Positions 17,774 through 25,748 of a stretch of 64,000 bases of DNA are shown piece after piece. Within the stretch, counting starts at the first letter, position 1. Each line of letters starts with the position of its first letter. The DNA comes from Pseudarthrobacter siccitolerans (GTDB taxonomy: Bacteria; Actinomycetota; Actinomycetes; Actinomycetales; Micrococcaceae). A model generated the notes under the pieces. The model was not told the origin of the DNA. It did not search any database and worked only from the letters and a program-made list of their open reading frames with translations. Both the position numbers and the translations under genes were made by a program. Where the stretch lies: contig NZ_CAQI01000027.1 of NCBI RefSeq assembly GCF_001046895.1, positions 62,001-126,000 of the forward strand, read 5' to 3'.

Positions 17774-18120
17774 CGAGCACCCATAACAGTGACCACGTGC
17801 GGAGGCCCACTTCAATCATCAGCGCGAGCCGAACAAGTGGGGCGGGATAGCAGATATCGAAGTGGCCTCCGCGGCCGTTGACGAATCTGGCCGCCCAACC
17901 TAGGACTTCGTGATCTTGGCGTCCCAGCTCGGCTGAGCGGCGACCCGGTACTCGGGAAAGAAACTAGCGATGGTTGGGTCGAACACTGAGACAGCAGCTG
18001 TGTCCGTTGGTGGTGCCGTGACCCTCGTAGAAGGAAGGAACTTCTCTATCTCAGATATGACTTGGTGACATGTCCGGCCGAGTGGGGTCTTCTTTGAGGA
18101 TACGTCGGTTTGAGCTCGGG
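17774..18120. other. Intergenic stretch, convergent spacer
   Basis: No gene, repeat or clear terminator is seen between the decayed monooxygenase and the end of the minus-strand oxidoreductase gene. Confidence 0.4.
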
Positions 18121-18867
18121 TTATTGGAAGAGCAGACGAGTGAGTGCGACTATGAAATCGGCGTCGGGCCGATTTCCAGTTGCTTCAGTTCGTTCGTCGA
18201 TGACGGCGAGCATGAGGTCTCGGCGCAAGGACGCGCGACGTGCGTCGGCGTTGCGGAGAGCGGCTGGCAGTTGGTTCGCGGTGAGGTCGGTCGAATACGC
18301 CGGAGTGCCTGCTTGCAGACGCCAGGAGTCGGCCAACTTCCCTGCATCGATCGCGTCAAACCCTGTCTGCTCGACCAGGGTCATGGCGATCATCCGGTGT
18401 CCGTCATCGTCGGCGGCCACCGGGAGCGCGATGCGTCCGATGGTCCCCGCTTCACTGGCCTTGTCTGCAAGCGACTCTGCCATGATGGTGCTCCATGCCT
18501 TGACGAGCGGGCGCCGGTATTGAGTCTGCGCCCAGAGGCTCTCGGTCTGACCGCTGCCCAGCCCGTTGATGACGCCATCGATTGTCGGGAAGTAGTTCGT
18601 TACATCGATGAGCACAGCTTCTGCTGGAGCTTGACGAACGAAATCGACCACTGAGGGAATTCTTCCGAAGTTGACTGCCACGATGATGACATCGGTATCT
18701 GTTGCGACCTCGGCTGCCCACACCGGCCTGGTGCCCGTGTGGAGGGTGCGCGGATTGATGGTCTCGGGGGCCCTCGAATTGGCGATCTTGACTTGGTTGC
18801 CAGCTCGACTCAGTCGCTGGGCCAAGGTCAGGCCGAACGGTCCTGCTCCGATGATTCCGATGTGCAT
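18121..18867 (-). CDS. NAD(P)-binding oxidoreductase, F420-dependent NADP reductase-like
   Basis: 248 residues from the ATG at 18867, which starts the Rossmann strand MHIGIIGAGPFGLTLAQRL; the longer open frame upstream has no such support. GxGxxG is intact. The middle contains VIIVAVNFGRIPSVV and VLIDVTNYFP, as in coenzyme F420H2:NADP oxidoreductases and related imine- or keto-reductase-like proteins. The C-terminal SWRL/TDL block is duplicated as a fragment at 14458-14640. It lies 214 bp downstream of the LLM monooxygenase on the same strand and may process its product or supply reductant. Function is inferred at family level only. Confidence 0.75.
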   Translation of the reverse strand: MHIGIIGAGPFGLTLAQRLSRAGNQVKIANSRAPETINPRTLHTGTRPVWAAEVATDTDVIIVAVNFGRIPSVVDFVRQAPAEAVLIDVTNYFPTIDGVINGLGSGQTESLWAQTQYRRPLVKAWSTIMAESLADKASEAGTIGRIALPVAADDDGHRMIAMTLVEQTGFDAIDAGKLADSWRLQAGTPAYSTDLTANQLPAALRNADARRASLRRDLMLAVIDERTEATGNRPDADFIVALTRLLFQ

Positions 18868-19081
18868 GGAAGACCTTTCGTGAGAGCGCATTTGTGTAAT
18901 GGAGGGGGGAGTTGCGATGACGAGGGGGACTTGCGATGACGTTGTCCAGTGCACTGTCGACGCCCGTGCAAGGGAATGCCGACTGAGTGTTGGAAGCACC
19001 GTTGAGGAAAGGCCCGCGTTTGAGGTCCGGGTTGCGCAGAGGGCGCCTGTTGAGGCGTCCTCGCATCGGAGCTGAGCCTGA

Positions 19082-20419
19082 TCAGGACGTGCCGCCTGCG
19101 ACACGGGTGTCGAGGCCGTACTGTGCGGGCACACCGAGATTCTCTCGCAGGGTCGAGCCTGCGTACTCTTCGGGGAAGATCCCGCGTCTGCGCAGTTCTG
19201 GAACGACCTCATCGACGAACGCGTCAACACCGTCCTCGTAGATGTCCGGGGAAACCCAGAACCCGTCGGCGGCTCCCGCTTCGAGCCATTCCTGCAAGTG
19301 ATCTGCGTGTACTTCTGCAGGGCCGACCGTGGTCGGATGAAAGTCGATCACGCCATGGGCGAGGATGTCTCGCGGAGACCAACCTTCGCGCGCAACTTTT
19401 AGAACAATCCCGGACCGCGGGTCCATTGGGGAAGCGTGTGCTGCCGCCAGCTGGGTTTGTGTGAGGGGCTCATCGTAACGACTCGGGTCGATCTGCAGTC
19501 CCAGCAGCGCGCCGACATGGGGCAGACGGGCTTCGATGACGTCGCCTGAGAGCGCGAGCCGGCGGTCAAGGCCCGCGCGTATCGTGGGGGCGACCGTGGT
19601 CATGAGTCCCGCGATGTACTTGATTTCGTCCGGGTTGCGCCCTGCTCGTTCGGCGGCATCCCGCACCATCTGACGCTGGGCACGGGCTTCCTCGATCGTC
19701 CACACTTCAGCGATGAACCCGCTGGCGTAGCGGCCGGCGAGTGCGAGAAGGTGCGGGCTCGGGCCTCCGGAGGCGAAGATGACGGGCTGGCCTTGCTCTG
19801 ACGGTGGGATGGGTAGAGGTCCGCGCGAGGCGACGTGTTCGCCTTGGAGATTGATTGGTCGAACTTTCGATGCGTCCAGGAAGCGGCCGGATGTCTGGTC
19901 TTTGATCCAGGCGTCCTTCTCCCAACTGCCCCACAGTGCCTGCACGATCTGAATCGCCTCGTCGGCACGCTGGTAACGTTCGCTGCGGTCGGCAACAGGC
20001 CGGCCGTAGTTGGCAGAGACCATCGGGTCGCTGGTGGTGACTGCGTTCCAACCGGCGCGACCATGACTCATCACGTCGAGAGCTTTGAACTGGCGCGCAG
20101 TGTTGAACGGCTCCTGGAAGGTCGTCGACCCTGTCGCGATGAGGCCGATGCGGCTGGTGGCCTGTGAGATGGCGGCCAGGGCCAGCATCGGTTCCATGAT
20201 GTTCTGGATGCCCGAGAACTCGACGCCCCCGCCGACCGCGGCGAAGTCCGGGGTGAACAGGAACGCGAATCCTCCTCGCTCGGCGGCCTGCGCGTAGCGG
20301 ATATTCGATTCGATGTTCGTGTAATTGTCTTCGTCGACTTGGGGCGCCCGCCACGCACCCGAGATATTTCCATAACCGGAGTTCAGCGTCATTCCGAGGA
20401 TCATTTTCTTGTCTGCCAC
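19082..20419 (-). CDS. LLM-class flavin monooxygenase (NtaA/SnaA/DszA family)
   Basis: 445 residues from a GTG with GAAAGGAAA upstream. It is an FMNH2-dependent monooxygenase of the nitrilotriacetate/alkanesulfonate/sulfone type. Visible blocks are MILGMTLNSGYGNISGAWR at the start, ANYGRPVADRSERYQRADEA, and a C-terminal substrate-lid part (ASGGPSPHLLALAGRYASGF). The gene begins 14 bp after a flavin reductase gene, the classic two-component pair in which the reductase supplies FMNH2. The substrate is unknown; family members attack C-N or C-S bonds or dimethyl sulfide. The same family class appears decayed at 16640-17773. Confidence 0.85.
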   Translation of the reverse strand: MADKKMILGMTLNSGYGNISGAWRAPQVDEDNYTNIESNIRYAQAAERGGFAFLFTPDFAAVGGGVEFSGIQNIMEPMLALAAISQATSRIGLIATGSTTFQEPFNTARQFKALDVMSHGRAGWNAVTTSDPMVSANYGRPVADRSERYQRADEAIQIVQALWGSWEKDAWIKDQTSGRFLDASKVRPINLQGEHVASRGPLPIPPSEQGQPVIFASGGPSPHLLALAGRYASGFIAEVWTIEEARAQRQMVRDAAERAGRNPDEIKYIAGLMTTVAPTIRAGLDRRLALSGDVIEARLPHVGALLGLQIDPSRYDEPLTQTQLAAAHASPMDPRSGIVLKVAREGWSPRDILAHGVIDFHPTTVGPAEVHADHLQEWLEAGAADGFWVSPDIYEDGVDAFVDEVVPELRRRGIFPEEYAGSTLRENLGVPAQYGLDTRVAGGTS

Positions 20420-20433
20420 GTGGGCGTTTCCTT

Positions 20434-20925
20434 TCAATGGGACAGCTGGTGTGTCGTGCTGTCGAAGAAGACGAGCGGCCGTCGGGCCGCGTGTCTGAAC
20501 AGATCGGTCACCTCCAGGAGCGCGAGGTCGTGGTCTCCCGCTTCAAGAACGGTATGAGGCCTGACGGTCAGCGTCGCGAGAGCATCCCGGACGTGCACCG
20601 CGCCGTCATCGATGCTCACATCAATCCCCTGAAAGCGTTCACCGGCAGGGCGACGAAGGGCGCTAAGGAGCGCTGCCTGCTTCTCAGTGAGGACGCTGAT
20701 GCCCCAGCGCGGGGCGTTGCGGAGCGCGGGCCACGTCGTCGATGTCCGCGCGAACGCAAGGGACACAAGCGGCGGATCCAGGGAGAGCGAGCTGAGCGAA
20801 TTGGCTGGCATCCCGACGATACGGCCGTCGACTTCGGCGGCGACGACAGAAAGGCCCGTCGCAAATCCTGCGAGGGTGCGCCTCATCGTCACCGGTGTAA
20901 GGGTCTGCGAAGACATGTGCGTCAT
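20434..20925 (-). CDS. Flavin reductase family protein
   Basis: 163 residues from the ATG at 20925; a TTG at 20964 is possible. It has the split-barrel flavin reductase fold of HpaC/NtaB type. TLAGFATGLSVVAAEVDG leads into GMPANSLSSLSLDPPLVSLAF, the flavin-phosphate-binding region, and ALLEVTDLFRHAARRPLVFF lies near the end. It reduces FMN or FAD with NAD(P)H and releases it to the monooxygenase encoded immediately downstream. It is the first gene of the minus-strand module. Confidence 0.88.
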   Translation of the reverse strand: MTHMSSQTLTPVTMRRTLAGFATGLSVVAAEVDGRIVGMPANSLSSLSLDPPLVSLAFARTSTTWPALRNAPRWGISVLTEKQAALLSALRRPAGERFQGIDVSIDDGAVHVRDALATLTVRPHTVLEAGDHDLALLEVTDLFRHAARRPLVFFDSTTHQLSH

Positions 20926-20941
20926 GCATCCATTCTGGAAC

Positions 20942-20953
20942 ATTAACACTAAT
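20942..20953. promoter_or_regulatory. Possible operator upstream of the flavin reductase
   Basis: An AT-rich imperfect dyad, ATTAACACTAAT, lies just upstream of the flavin reductase start in an otherwise GC-rich region. A TetR- or MarR-type regulator could bind here. No cognate regulator is adjacent. Confidence 0.25.
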
Positions 20954-21077
20954 GGCAATGTCAAGCTGGAGTCATTCCCGCCTCCGATGCCCTAGGCAAC
21001 TGAGAAGAACGATGGCAATTACAGAAGCCGGGCGCGGACCAGTAAACGGGCATCCTGCTCGTAGTCCAATCGGCCTG

Positions 21078-21347
21078 CTAAACCCGCCAGATTGGTACAG
21101 AGTCCGTATGGATAAATAGTCGGCGTCCCACCCCATCAAGGTGAAGCCAGAGGATTGAACCGTCTTCGGTCACGGTATCAACTCGGCCAGTTAGTTCAGT
21201 CGCGTTGTCCTTAACGAGTAGAACCTGTTCTCCTGGGGCCAGTATTGTCCAGTCCCGAATGTACTCAGCATTACTGGGGGGCAAGAACGTTCCACCATGA
21301 CTCTCTGGTTTGCGGCCTGCGCGCAGCAGGGGCCGGCCTCGCGCCAT
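21078..21347 (-). CDS. Small unknown protein, β-rich, related to the protein at 4769-5026
   Basis: 89 residues. The start is chosen because an excellent GGAGGAAAC site precedes the ATG. The N-terminus is basic (MARGRPLLRAGRKPE). The C-terminal half alternates hydrophobic strands: GEQVLLVKDN, GRVDTV, SILWLHLDGVGRRLF, SVPIW. It resembles the core of the 4769-5026 protein (GDDVEV, IVWLRSYAGHGRRMY). The fold looks like a small barrel that could bind nucleic acid or ligand. No family is recognised. Confidence 0.55.
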   Translation of the reverse strand: MARGRPLLRAGRKPESHGGTFLPPSNAEYIRDWTILAPGEQVLLVKDNATELTGRVDTVTEDGSILWLHLDGVGRRLFIHTDSVPIWRV

Positions 21348-21432
21348 GTTTCCTCCATGTGGTGTCTTATAAGGCATTCCGGCGACTACCGAGCTTTCGT
21401 CTCGATCTCGGGTTGGGCAGGCAGGTCTCGGT

Positions 21433-22941
21433 CTAGCTCGTGTAGGGGTCGCTGATGCCGATGTATTGGGTGGTGGTGTATTCGGCGATGCCTTCGGTAC
21501 CGCCTTCGCGGCCGAGGCCTGATTGCTTGACTCCGCCGAAGGGTGCGGCTGCGTTGGAGATGACGCCGGCGTTGAACCCGACCATGCCGAACTCGATCTG
21601 TTCCGCCACGCGCAGGAGGCGGTTGAAGTCGCGGCTGTAGAGGTAGGAGGCGAGCCCGTATTCGGAGGCGTTGGCCAGTTTGATGGCGTCCTCTTCGGTG
21701 CTGAAGGTGGTGACGGGGGCGACGGGTCCGAAGATTTCCTGGCCCAGGATTGCCGCGTTGTTGGGGACGTTGCCGAGGACTGTGGGCTGGTAGAAGTAGC
21801 CGGGCCCGTCCACGGGTGCGCCGCCGGTGACGGCCACTGCGCCGGCGTCGACGGCGGCGCTGACCAGGGCGTGGACGTCGTCACGGGCTCCAGCGTCGAT
21901 GAGCGGGCCTACCTGGGTGGCGGGGTCGGTGCCGCGGCCGGTGGTTAGGGCGGACATGGCGGCGGCGAACTTCCGGGTGAACTCCTCGGCTACGGATTCG
22001 TGGACGAGGAAGCGGTTGGCGGCCGTGCAGGCTTCGCCCATGTTCCGCATCTTCGCCGCCATGGCCCCTTCGACAGCTTTGTCCAGGTCTGCGTCCTCAA
22101 AGACGATGAACGGGGCGTTGCCGCCGAGCTCCATGGAGGTCCGGAGGACGTTCTGGGCGGCGTCGGCCATCAGGCGCTTGCCGACCGGGGTGGAGCCGGT
22201 GAAGCTAACCTTCCGGAGCCGGGAGTCCTTCAGGAGCGGGCCGGAAATCCCGGAGGCGGAGGAGGAGGCGACGACGTTCAGGACGCCTGCGGGCAGGCCG
22301 GCGTCGAGCATGGTCTGGGCGAAGTACTGGGCCGTGAGGGGGGTGAGTTTGGCGGGTTTGAGGACCATGGTGCACCCTGCGGCCACAGCGGGGGCTACTT
22401 TGCGGGTGGCCATCGCCAGGGGAAAGTTCCACGGCGTGATCAGCAGGCAGGGTCCCACAGGTTTGTGCTGGACCAGGATCTTGTTTTTGCCTTCCGGAGA
22501 AGTCAGGTAGCGGCCGTAGTCGCGGACTGTTTCTTCGGAGAACCAGCGCAGGAACTCGGCCCCGTAGGCGACCTCACCGCGGGCCTCGGCCAGCGGCTTG
22601 CCCATTTCCAGGGTCATCAACAGGGCGAAGTCCTCGGCGCGTTCGGTGACCAGGTCAAAGGCCCGGCGAAGGATCTCGGCGCGAACGCGGGGCGCTGTCC
22701 GCGCCCAGGACGCCTGCGCGCCGTCGGCCGCATCCAGGGCGGCAACAGCGTCCTCGCTGGTCGCGGAGGCGAGGGTAGCGAGGACCTCCCCGGTGGCGGG
22801 GTCGTGGACGTCGAACGTGCCACCGTCGGATGCCTCCCGCCACTCACCGTTGATGAGCAGGCCGGTCGGCACGGAAGCGAGCAGGGACGCCTCGCGCTTA
22901 GGGGAGACGGCAGCAGTCATCGCCGCAGATGTAGCAGTCAT
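21433..22941 (-). CDS. gabD: NAD(P)-dependent succinate-semialdehyde dehydrogenase
   Basis: 502 residues. It oxidises the succinic semialdehyde released by HpaI to succinate, completing homoprotocatechuate degradation. The aldehyde dehydrogenase motifs are complete: FTGSTPVGKRL for cofactor, MELGGNAPFIVFEDAD with the base Glu, and GEACTAANRF with the nucleophilic Cys. It is the last gene of the seven-gene minus-strand hpa operon, starting 23 bp after hpaI. Length is normal for SSADH. An alternative start (MTAAVSP) lies a few codons in. Confidence 0.88.
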   Translation of the reverse strand: MTATSAAMTAAVSPKREASLLASVPTGLLINGEWREASDGGTFDVHDPATGEVLATLASATSEDAVAALDAADGAQASWARTAPRVRAEILRRAFDLVTERAEDFALLMTLEMGKPLAEARGEVAYGAEFLRWFSEETVRDYGRYLTSPEGKNKILVQHKPVGPCLLITPWNFPLAMATRKVAPAVAAGCTMVLKPAKLTPLTAQYFAQTMLDAGLPAGVLNVVASSSASGISGPLLKDSRLRKVSFTGSTPVGKRLMADAAQNVLRTSMELGGNAPFIVFEDADLDKAVEGAMAAKMRNMGEACTAANRFLVHESVAEEFTRKFAAAMSALTTGRGTDPATQVGPLIDAGARDDVHALVSAAVDAGAVAVTGGAPVDGPGYFYQPTVLGNVPNNAAILGQEIFGPVAPVTTFSTEEDAIKLANASEYGLASYLYSRDFNRLLRVAEQIEFGMVGFNAGVISNAAAPFGGVKQSGLGREGGTEGIAEYTTTQYIGISDPYTS

Positions 22942-22964
22942 AAAAAGTCCTAACTAAGGCGAAA

Positions 22965-23768
22965 TCAGTAGCTGGCGGGCGAGTCGCCGTCAGCGGGATG
23001 GATGTACTGGTTGGCGAGGGCTTCGGAGCCTCTGGCGAGGAGGGCGACGTCGGCGCCGACGAGGATGAAGCTGGCGCCGTTGGCCAGGTAATGCTTAGCC
23101 GTGTCAGGGTTGAAGGCGTTGACGCCGGCTGGTTTTGCGGCTGCTTTGGCGGCTGCGAGGCAGTGTTCGACGGCGGTGCGCACCTCGGGGTGTTCCTGCT
23201 GTCCGAGCAGGCCCATGGATGCGGCGAGGTCGGAGGGGCCGATGAAGATGGCGTCCACGCCGTCGACCTTCAGGATGTCCGCCGCGGAGTCCACGGCCGC
23301 CGTCGACTCAATCTGGACGGTGACGCTGATCGTCTCCGATGCCCCGGCGAGGTAGTCCGGGACCCGGTTCCACCGGGCGGCACGGGCCAGGGCCGACCCG
23401 ACACCGCGGACACCTTGGGGCGGGTAGCGGGTGGCCGCCACGGCGGCTTCGGCTTCGGATACGGAGTTGACCATGGGGATGAGCAGGTTCTGCACGCCCA
23501 GGTCCAGGTATTGCTTGATGAGCACGGTGTCGTTGACCGGCGGCCTGACCATCACCTGGACGGGGTAGCCGTGGGTGGCCTGGAGTTGGGCGAGGATGGA
23601 TTCGAGGCCGTTGGGGCTGTGTTCGGCGTCGATCAGGAGCCAGTCAAGGCCGGATCCGGCGCAGAGCTCGGCGATCAGCGGGCTGCCGGAGCAGACCCAC
23701 ATCCCGGCCAGCGGCTGGTTCGCCGAAGCGAGGGCGGACCGGAAGGTGTTTTCTAGTGGAATCGGCAT
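22965..23768 (-). CDS. hpaI: 4-hydroxy-2-oxoheptane-1,7-dioate aldolase (HpaI)
   Basis: 267 residues, class II metal-dependent pyruvate aldolase. It cleaves 4-hydroxy-2-oxoheptanedioate to pyruvate and succinic semialdehyde. The active-site strands are present: LIDAEHSPN with the base His, MVRPP with the substrate Arg, VQIES with a metal Glu, and FIGPSDLAASMG with a metal Asp. The ATG at 23768 overlaps the end of hpaH by 16 bp, indicating tight coupling. The longer open frame upstream is a shadow of hpaH. Confidence 0.92.
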   Translation of the reverse strand: MPIPLENTFRSALASANQPLAGMWVCSGSPLIAELCAGSGLDWLLIDAEHSPNGLESILAQLQATHGYPVQVMVRPPVNDTVLIKQYLDLGVQNLLIPMVNSVSEAEAAVAATRYPPQGVRGVGSALARAARWNRVPDYLAGASETISVTVQIESTAAVDSAADILKVDGVDAIFIGPSDLAASMGLLGQQEHPEVRTAVEHCLAAAKAAAKPAGVNAFNPDTAKHYLANGASFILVGADVALLARGSEALANQYIHPADGDSPASY

Positions 23769-24538
23769 GTGACACTCCCGAGGGGTCCGTAGTCGGCGTG
23801 GACGGTATCGCCCTTGTAGACCCAGAGCGGGCGGGTGAAGGATCCGGCGAGGATGATGTCGCCGGCCTTGAGCGAGTCGCCGTGGGCGGCGATTTTGTTG
23901 GCCAGCCAGTGGACGCCGTTGGCGGGGTGGTCCAGGACGCCGGCGGCCACGCCGGTTTCCTCCACGGTCTGGTTCTTGTACAGGATCGCCGAAACCCAGC
24001 GGAGGTCCACGGCGTCGGGCTTCACGGGGCGGCCGCCGATCACCATGGCGCCCATGGCGGCGTTGTCGGAGATGGTGTCCACGATGGTCCGGCCCTCCAT
24101 CTCGATCCTGGAATCGAGGATTTCGAGGGCCGGGACCACGTAGTCGGTGGCTTTGAGGACGTCGAAGATGGTGACGCCGGGTCCCTTGAGCCCGTCCTTC
24201 AAGACAAACGCCAGTTCCACTTCCACCCGCGGATGGGTGTAGCGGTCCCACTCGACCGAGCAGCCGGTCTCGAGGACCATGTCATCAAAGATGGCGCCGT
24301 AGTCCGGTTCGGTGATGCCGGTGGCGTCCTGCATGGCCTTGGACGTGAGGCCGATCTTGCGCCCCACCAGGGTCCGCCCGGATTCCTCATTCCGGCGCCG
24401 CCACAACTGCTGCACCGCGTAGGAATCCTCCACCGTCATGTGCGGGTAGCGCGCAGTCAGCCGCGGCACCGGCGTTCTGGAACGCCCCGCCTCCAGAAGT
24501 TCGTCCGCGATGGCTTCGATCGTCTTGGCATCCAGCAT
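23753..24538 (-). CDS. hpaH: 2-oxo-hept-4-ene-1,7-dioate hydratase (HpaH)
   Basis: 261 residues from the ATG at 24538, which has GAGGAGCC upstream; a start five codons earlier is less likely. It adds water to 2-oxo-heptenedioate to give the HpaI substrate. It is an FAH-fold hydratase with the E-x-E metal site in HPRVEVELAFVL, GRKIGLTSKAMQ and the final GSFTRPLWVYKGD. It lies between hpaD and hpaI in the operon. Confidence 0.9.
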   Translation of the reverse strand: MLDAKTIEAIADELLEAGRSRTPVPRLTARYPHMTVEDSYAVQQLWRRRNEESGRTLVGRKIGLTSKAMQDATGITEPDYGAIFDDMVLETGCSVEWDRYTHPRVEVELAFVLKDGLKGPGVTIFDVLKATDYVVPALEILDSRIEMEGRTIVDTISDNAAMGAMVIGGRPVKPDAVDLRWVSAILYKNQTVEETGVAAGVLDHPANGVHWLANKIAAHGDSLKAGDIILAGSFTRPLWVYKGDTVHADYGPLGSVTCRFH

Positions 24539-24626
24539 GCATGGGCTCCTCAATGGTGGGATACGTCAGTTTTTGGAAGGGCGGCCGGCCCCGGCGTTGC
24601 GCTACGGAACCGGCCGCCCGGTCTTG

Positions 24627-25712
24627 TTAGACCTGGACGCCGAGTTTGAAACCGGTCCGGTCACCTTCGGGGGAGCCTTCCTTGCGGGTGTAGGAGAAGC
24701 CGTCGGCGCCGACGGTGACGGCCATTTCGGACTTTTCCTCGCGTTCGATGACGGGCTGGGGGTTGCCGTCGAGGTCCAGGACGAGGGAGGCTTCGGTGTA
24801 CCAGGACGGGACCACGGGGTTGCCCCACCAGTCGCGGCGCTGGTTGTCGTGGACGTCCCAGGTGATGGTGGGGTTGTCGGGGTCGCCGGTGTAGTAGTCC
24901 TGGGTGTAGATCTCGATGCGGTGGCCGTCCGGGTCCAGGATGTAGAGGTAGAACGCGTTGGATACGCCGTGCCGGCCGGGGCCGCGTTCGATCCGGTCGC
25001 TGATGCGCAGGGCGCCCATTTTGTCGCAGATCTGGATGATGTTGTGCTTCTCGTGGGTGGCGAACGCGACGTGGTGCATGCGCGGTCCGTTGCCGCCGGT
25101 CAGGGCGGTGTCGTGGACGGTCTGTTTGCGGTGCATCCAGGCGGCGTAGGTGACGCCGTCGGAGTCCTTGATGTCTTCGGAGACGCGGAAGCCGAGGTCT
25201 TCGAGGTAGGCGCGGCCGCGGGGGACGTCGGGGGTGACCTGGTTGAAGTGGTCCAGCCGGACCAGTTCCCCGGCGGAGTAGAGGTCGTAGCGCTGGGTGA
25301 GGCGCTCCACGTGCTCCACGTCGTAGAAGAACTCGTACGGGAAGCCCAGCGGGTCCTCGACGCGGACGGAGTCGCCGATGCCCTTGGTGAAGCCGTCCTT
25401 GCGGCGCTCCACCCGGCAGCCGAGCTCGCGGTAGTAGGCCTCGGCGGCGTCCACCTCGGCGGGGGACTTCACCCGGTAGGCGAACGCTGCGACGGCGGCG
25501 ATGGGTCCCTTGCGGAGCACCAGGTTGTGGTGGATGAACTCCTCCAGCGAACGCAGGTAGATCGCGTTTTCGTCTTCCTCGGTGACGTGCAGGCCCAGGA
25601 CGTCCACGTAGAACGCGCGGGATTTGGCGAGGTCGGTGACCACGATGTCCATGTAGGCGCAGCGGACGATGTCCGGTGCCGGGACGGTGGGGGTGGGGAC
25701 GAAGTTGGTCAT
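24627..25712 (-). CDS. hpaD: 3,4-dihydroxyphenylacetate 2,3-dioxygenase (homoprotocatechuate, extradiol)
   Basis: 361 residues, type I extradiol dioxygenase with two vicinal-oxygen-chelate modules. It opens the ring of homoprotocatechuate to 5-carboxymethyl-2-hydroxymuconate semialdehyde. Counting from the start, the metal ligands fall at His155 (RLDHFN), His214 (MHHVAF) and Glu267 (GHRIEIY). The second-sphere His200 and Tyr257 are also present. These positions equal those published for MndD of Arthrobacter globiformis, the Mn(II) form of the enzyme, so manganese use is likely here. The start has AGAAGAGAGA upstream. It precedes hpaH by 89 bp. Confidence 0.95.
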   Translation of the reverse strand: MTNFVPTPTVPAPDIVRCAYMDIVVTDLAKSRAFYVDVLGLHVTEEDENAIYLRSLEEFIHHNLVLRKGPIAAVAAFAYRVKSPAEVDAAEAYYRELGCRVERRKDGFTKGIGDSVRVEDPLGFPYEFFYDVEHVERLTQRYDLYSAGELVRLDHFNQVTPDVPRGRAYLEDLGFRVSEDIKDSDGVTYAAWMHRKQTVHDTALTGGNGPRMHHVAFATHEKHNIIQICDKMGALRISDRIERGPGRHGVSNAFYLYILDPDGHRIEIYTQDYYTGDPDNPTITWDVHDNQRRDWWGNPVVPSWYTEASLVLDLDGNPQPVIEREEKSEMAVTVGADGFSYTRKEGSPEGDRTGFKLGVQV

Positions 25713-25748
25713 GATGGTCTCTCTTCTTTGAGCAGGTAAGGGGGAGGG

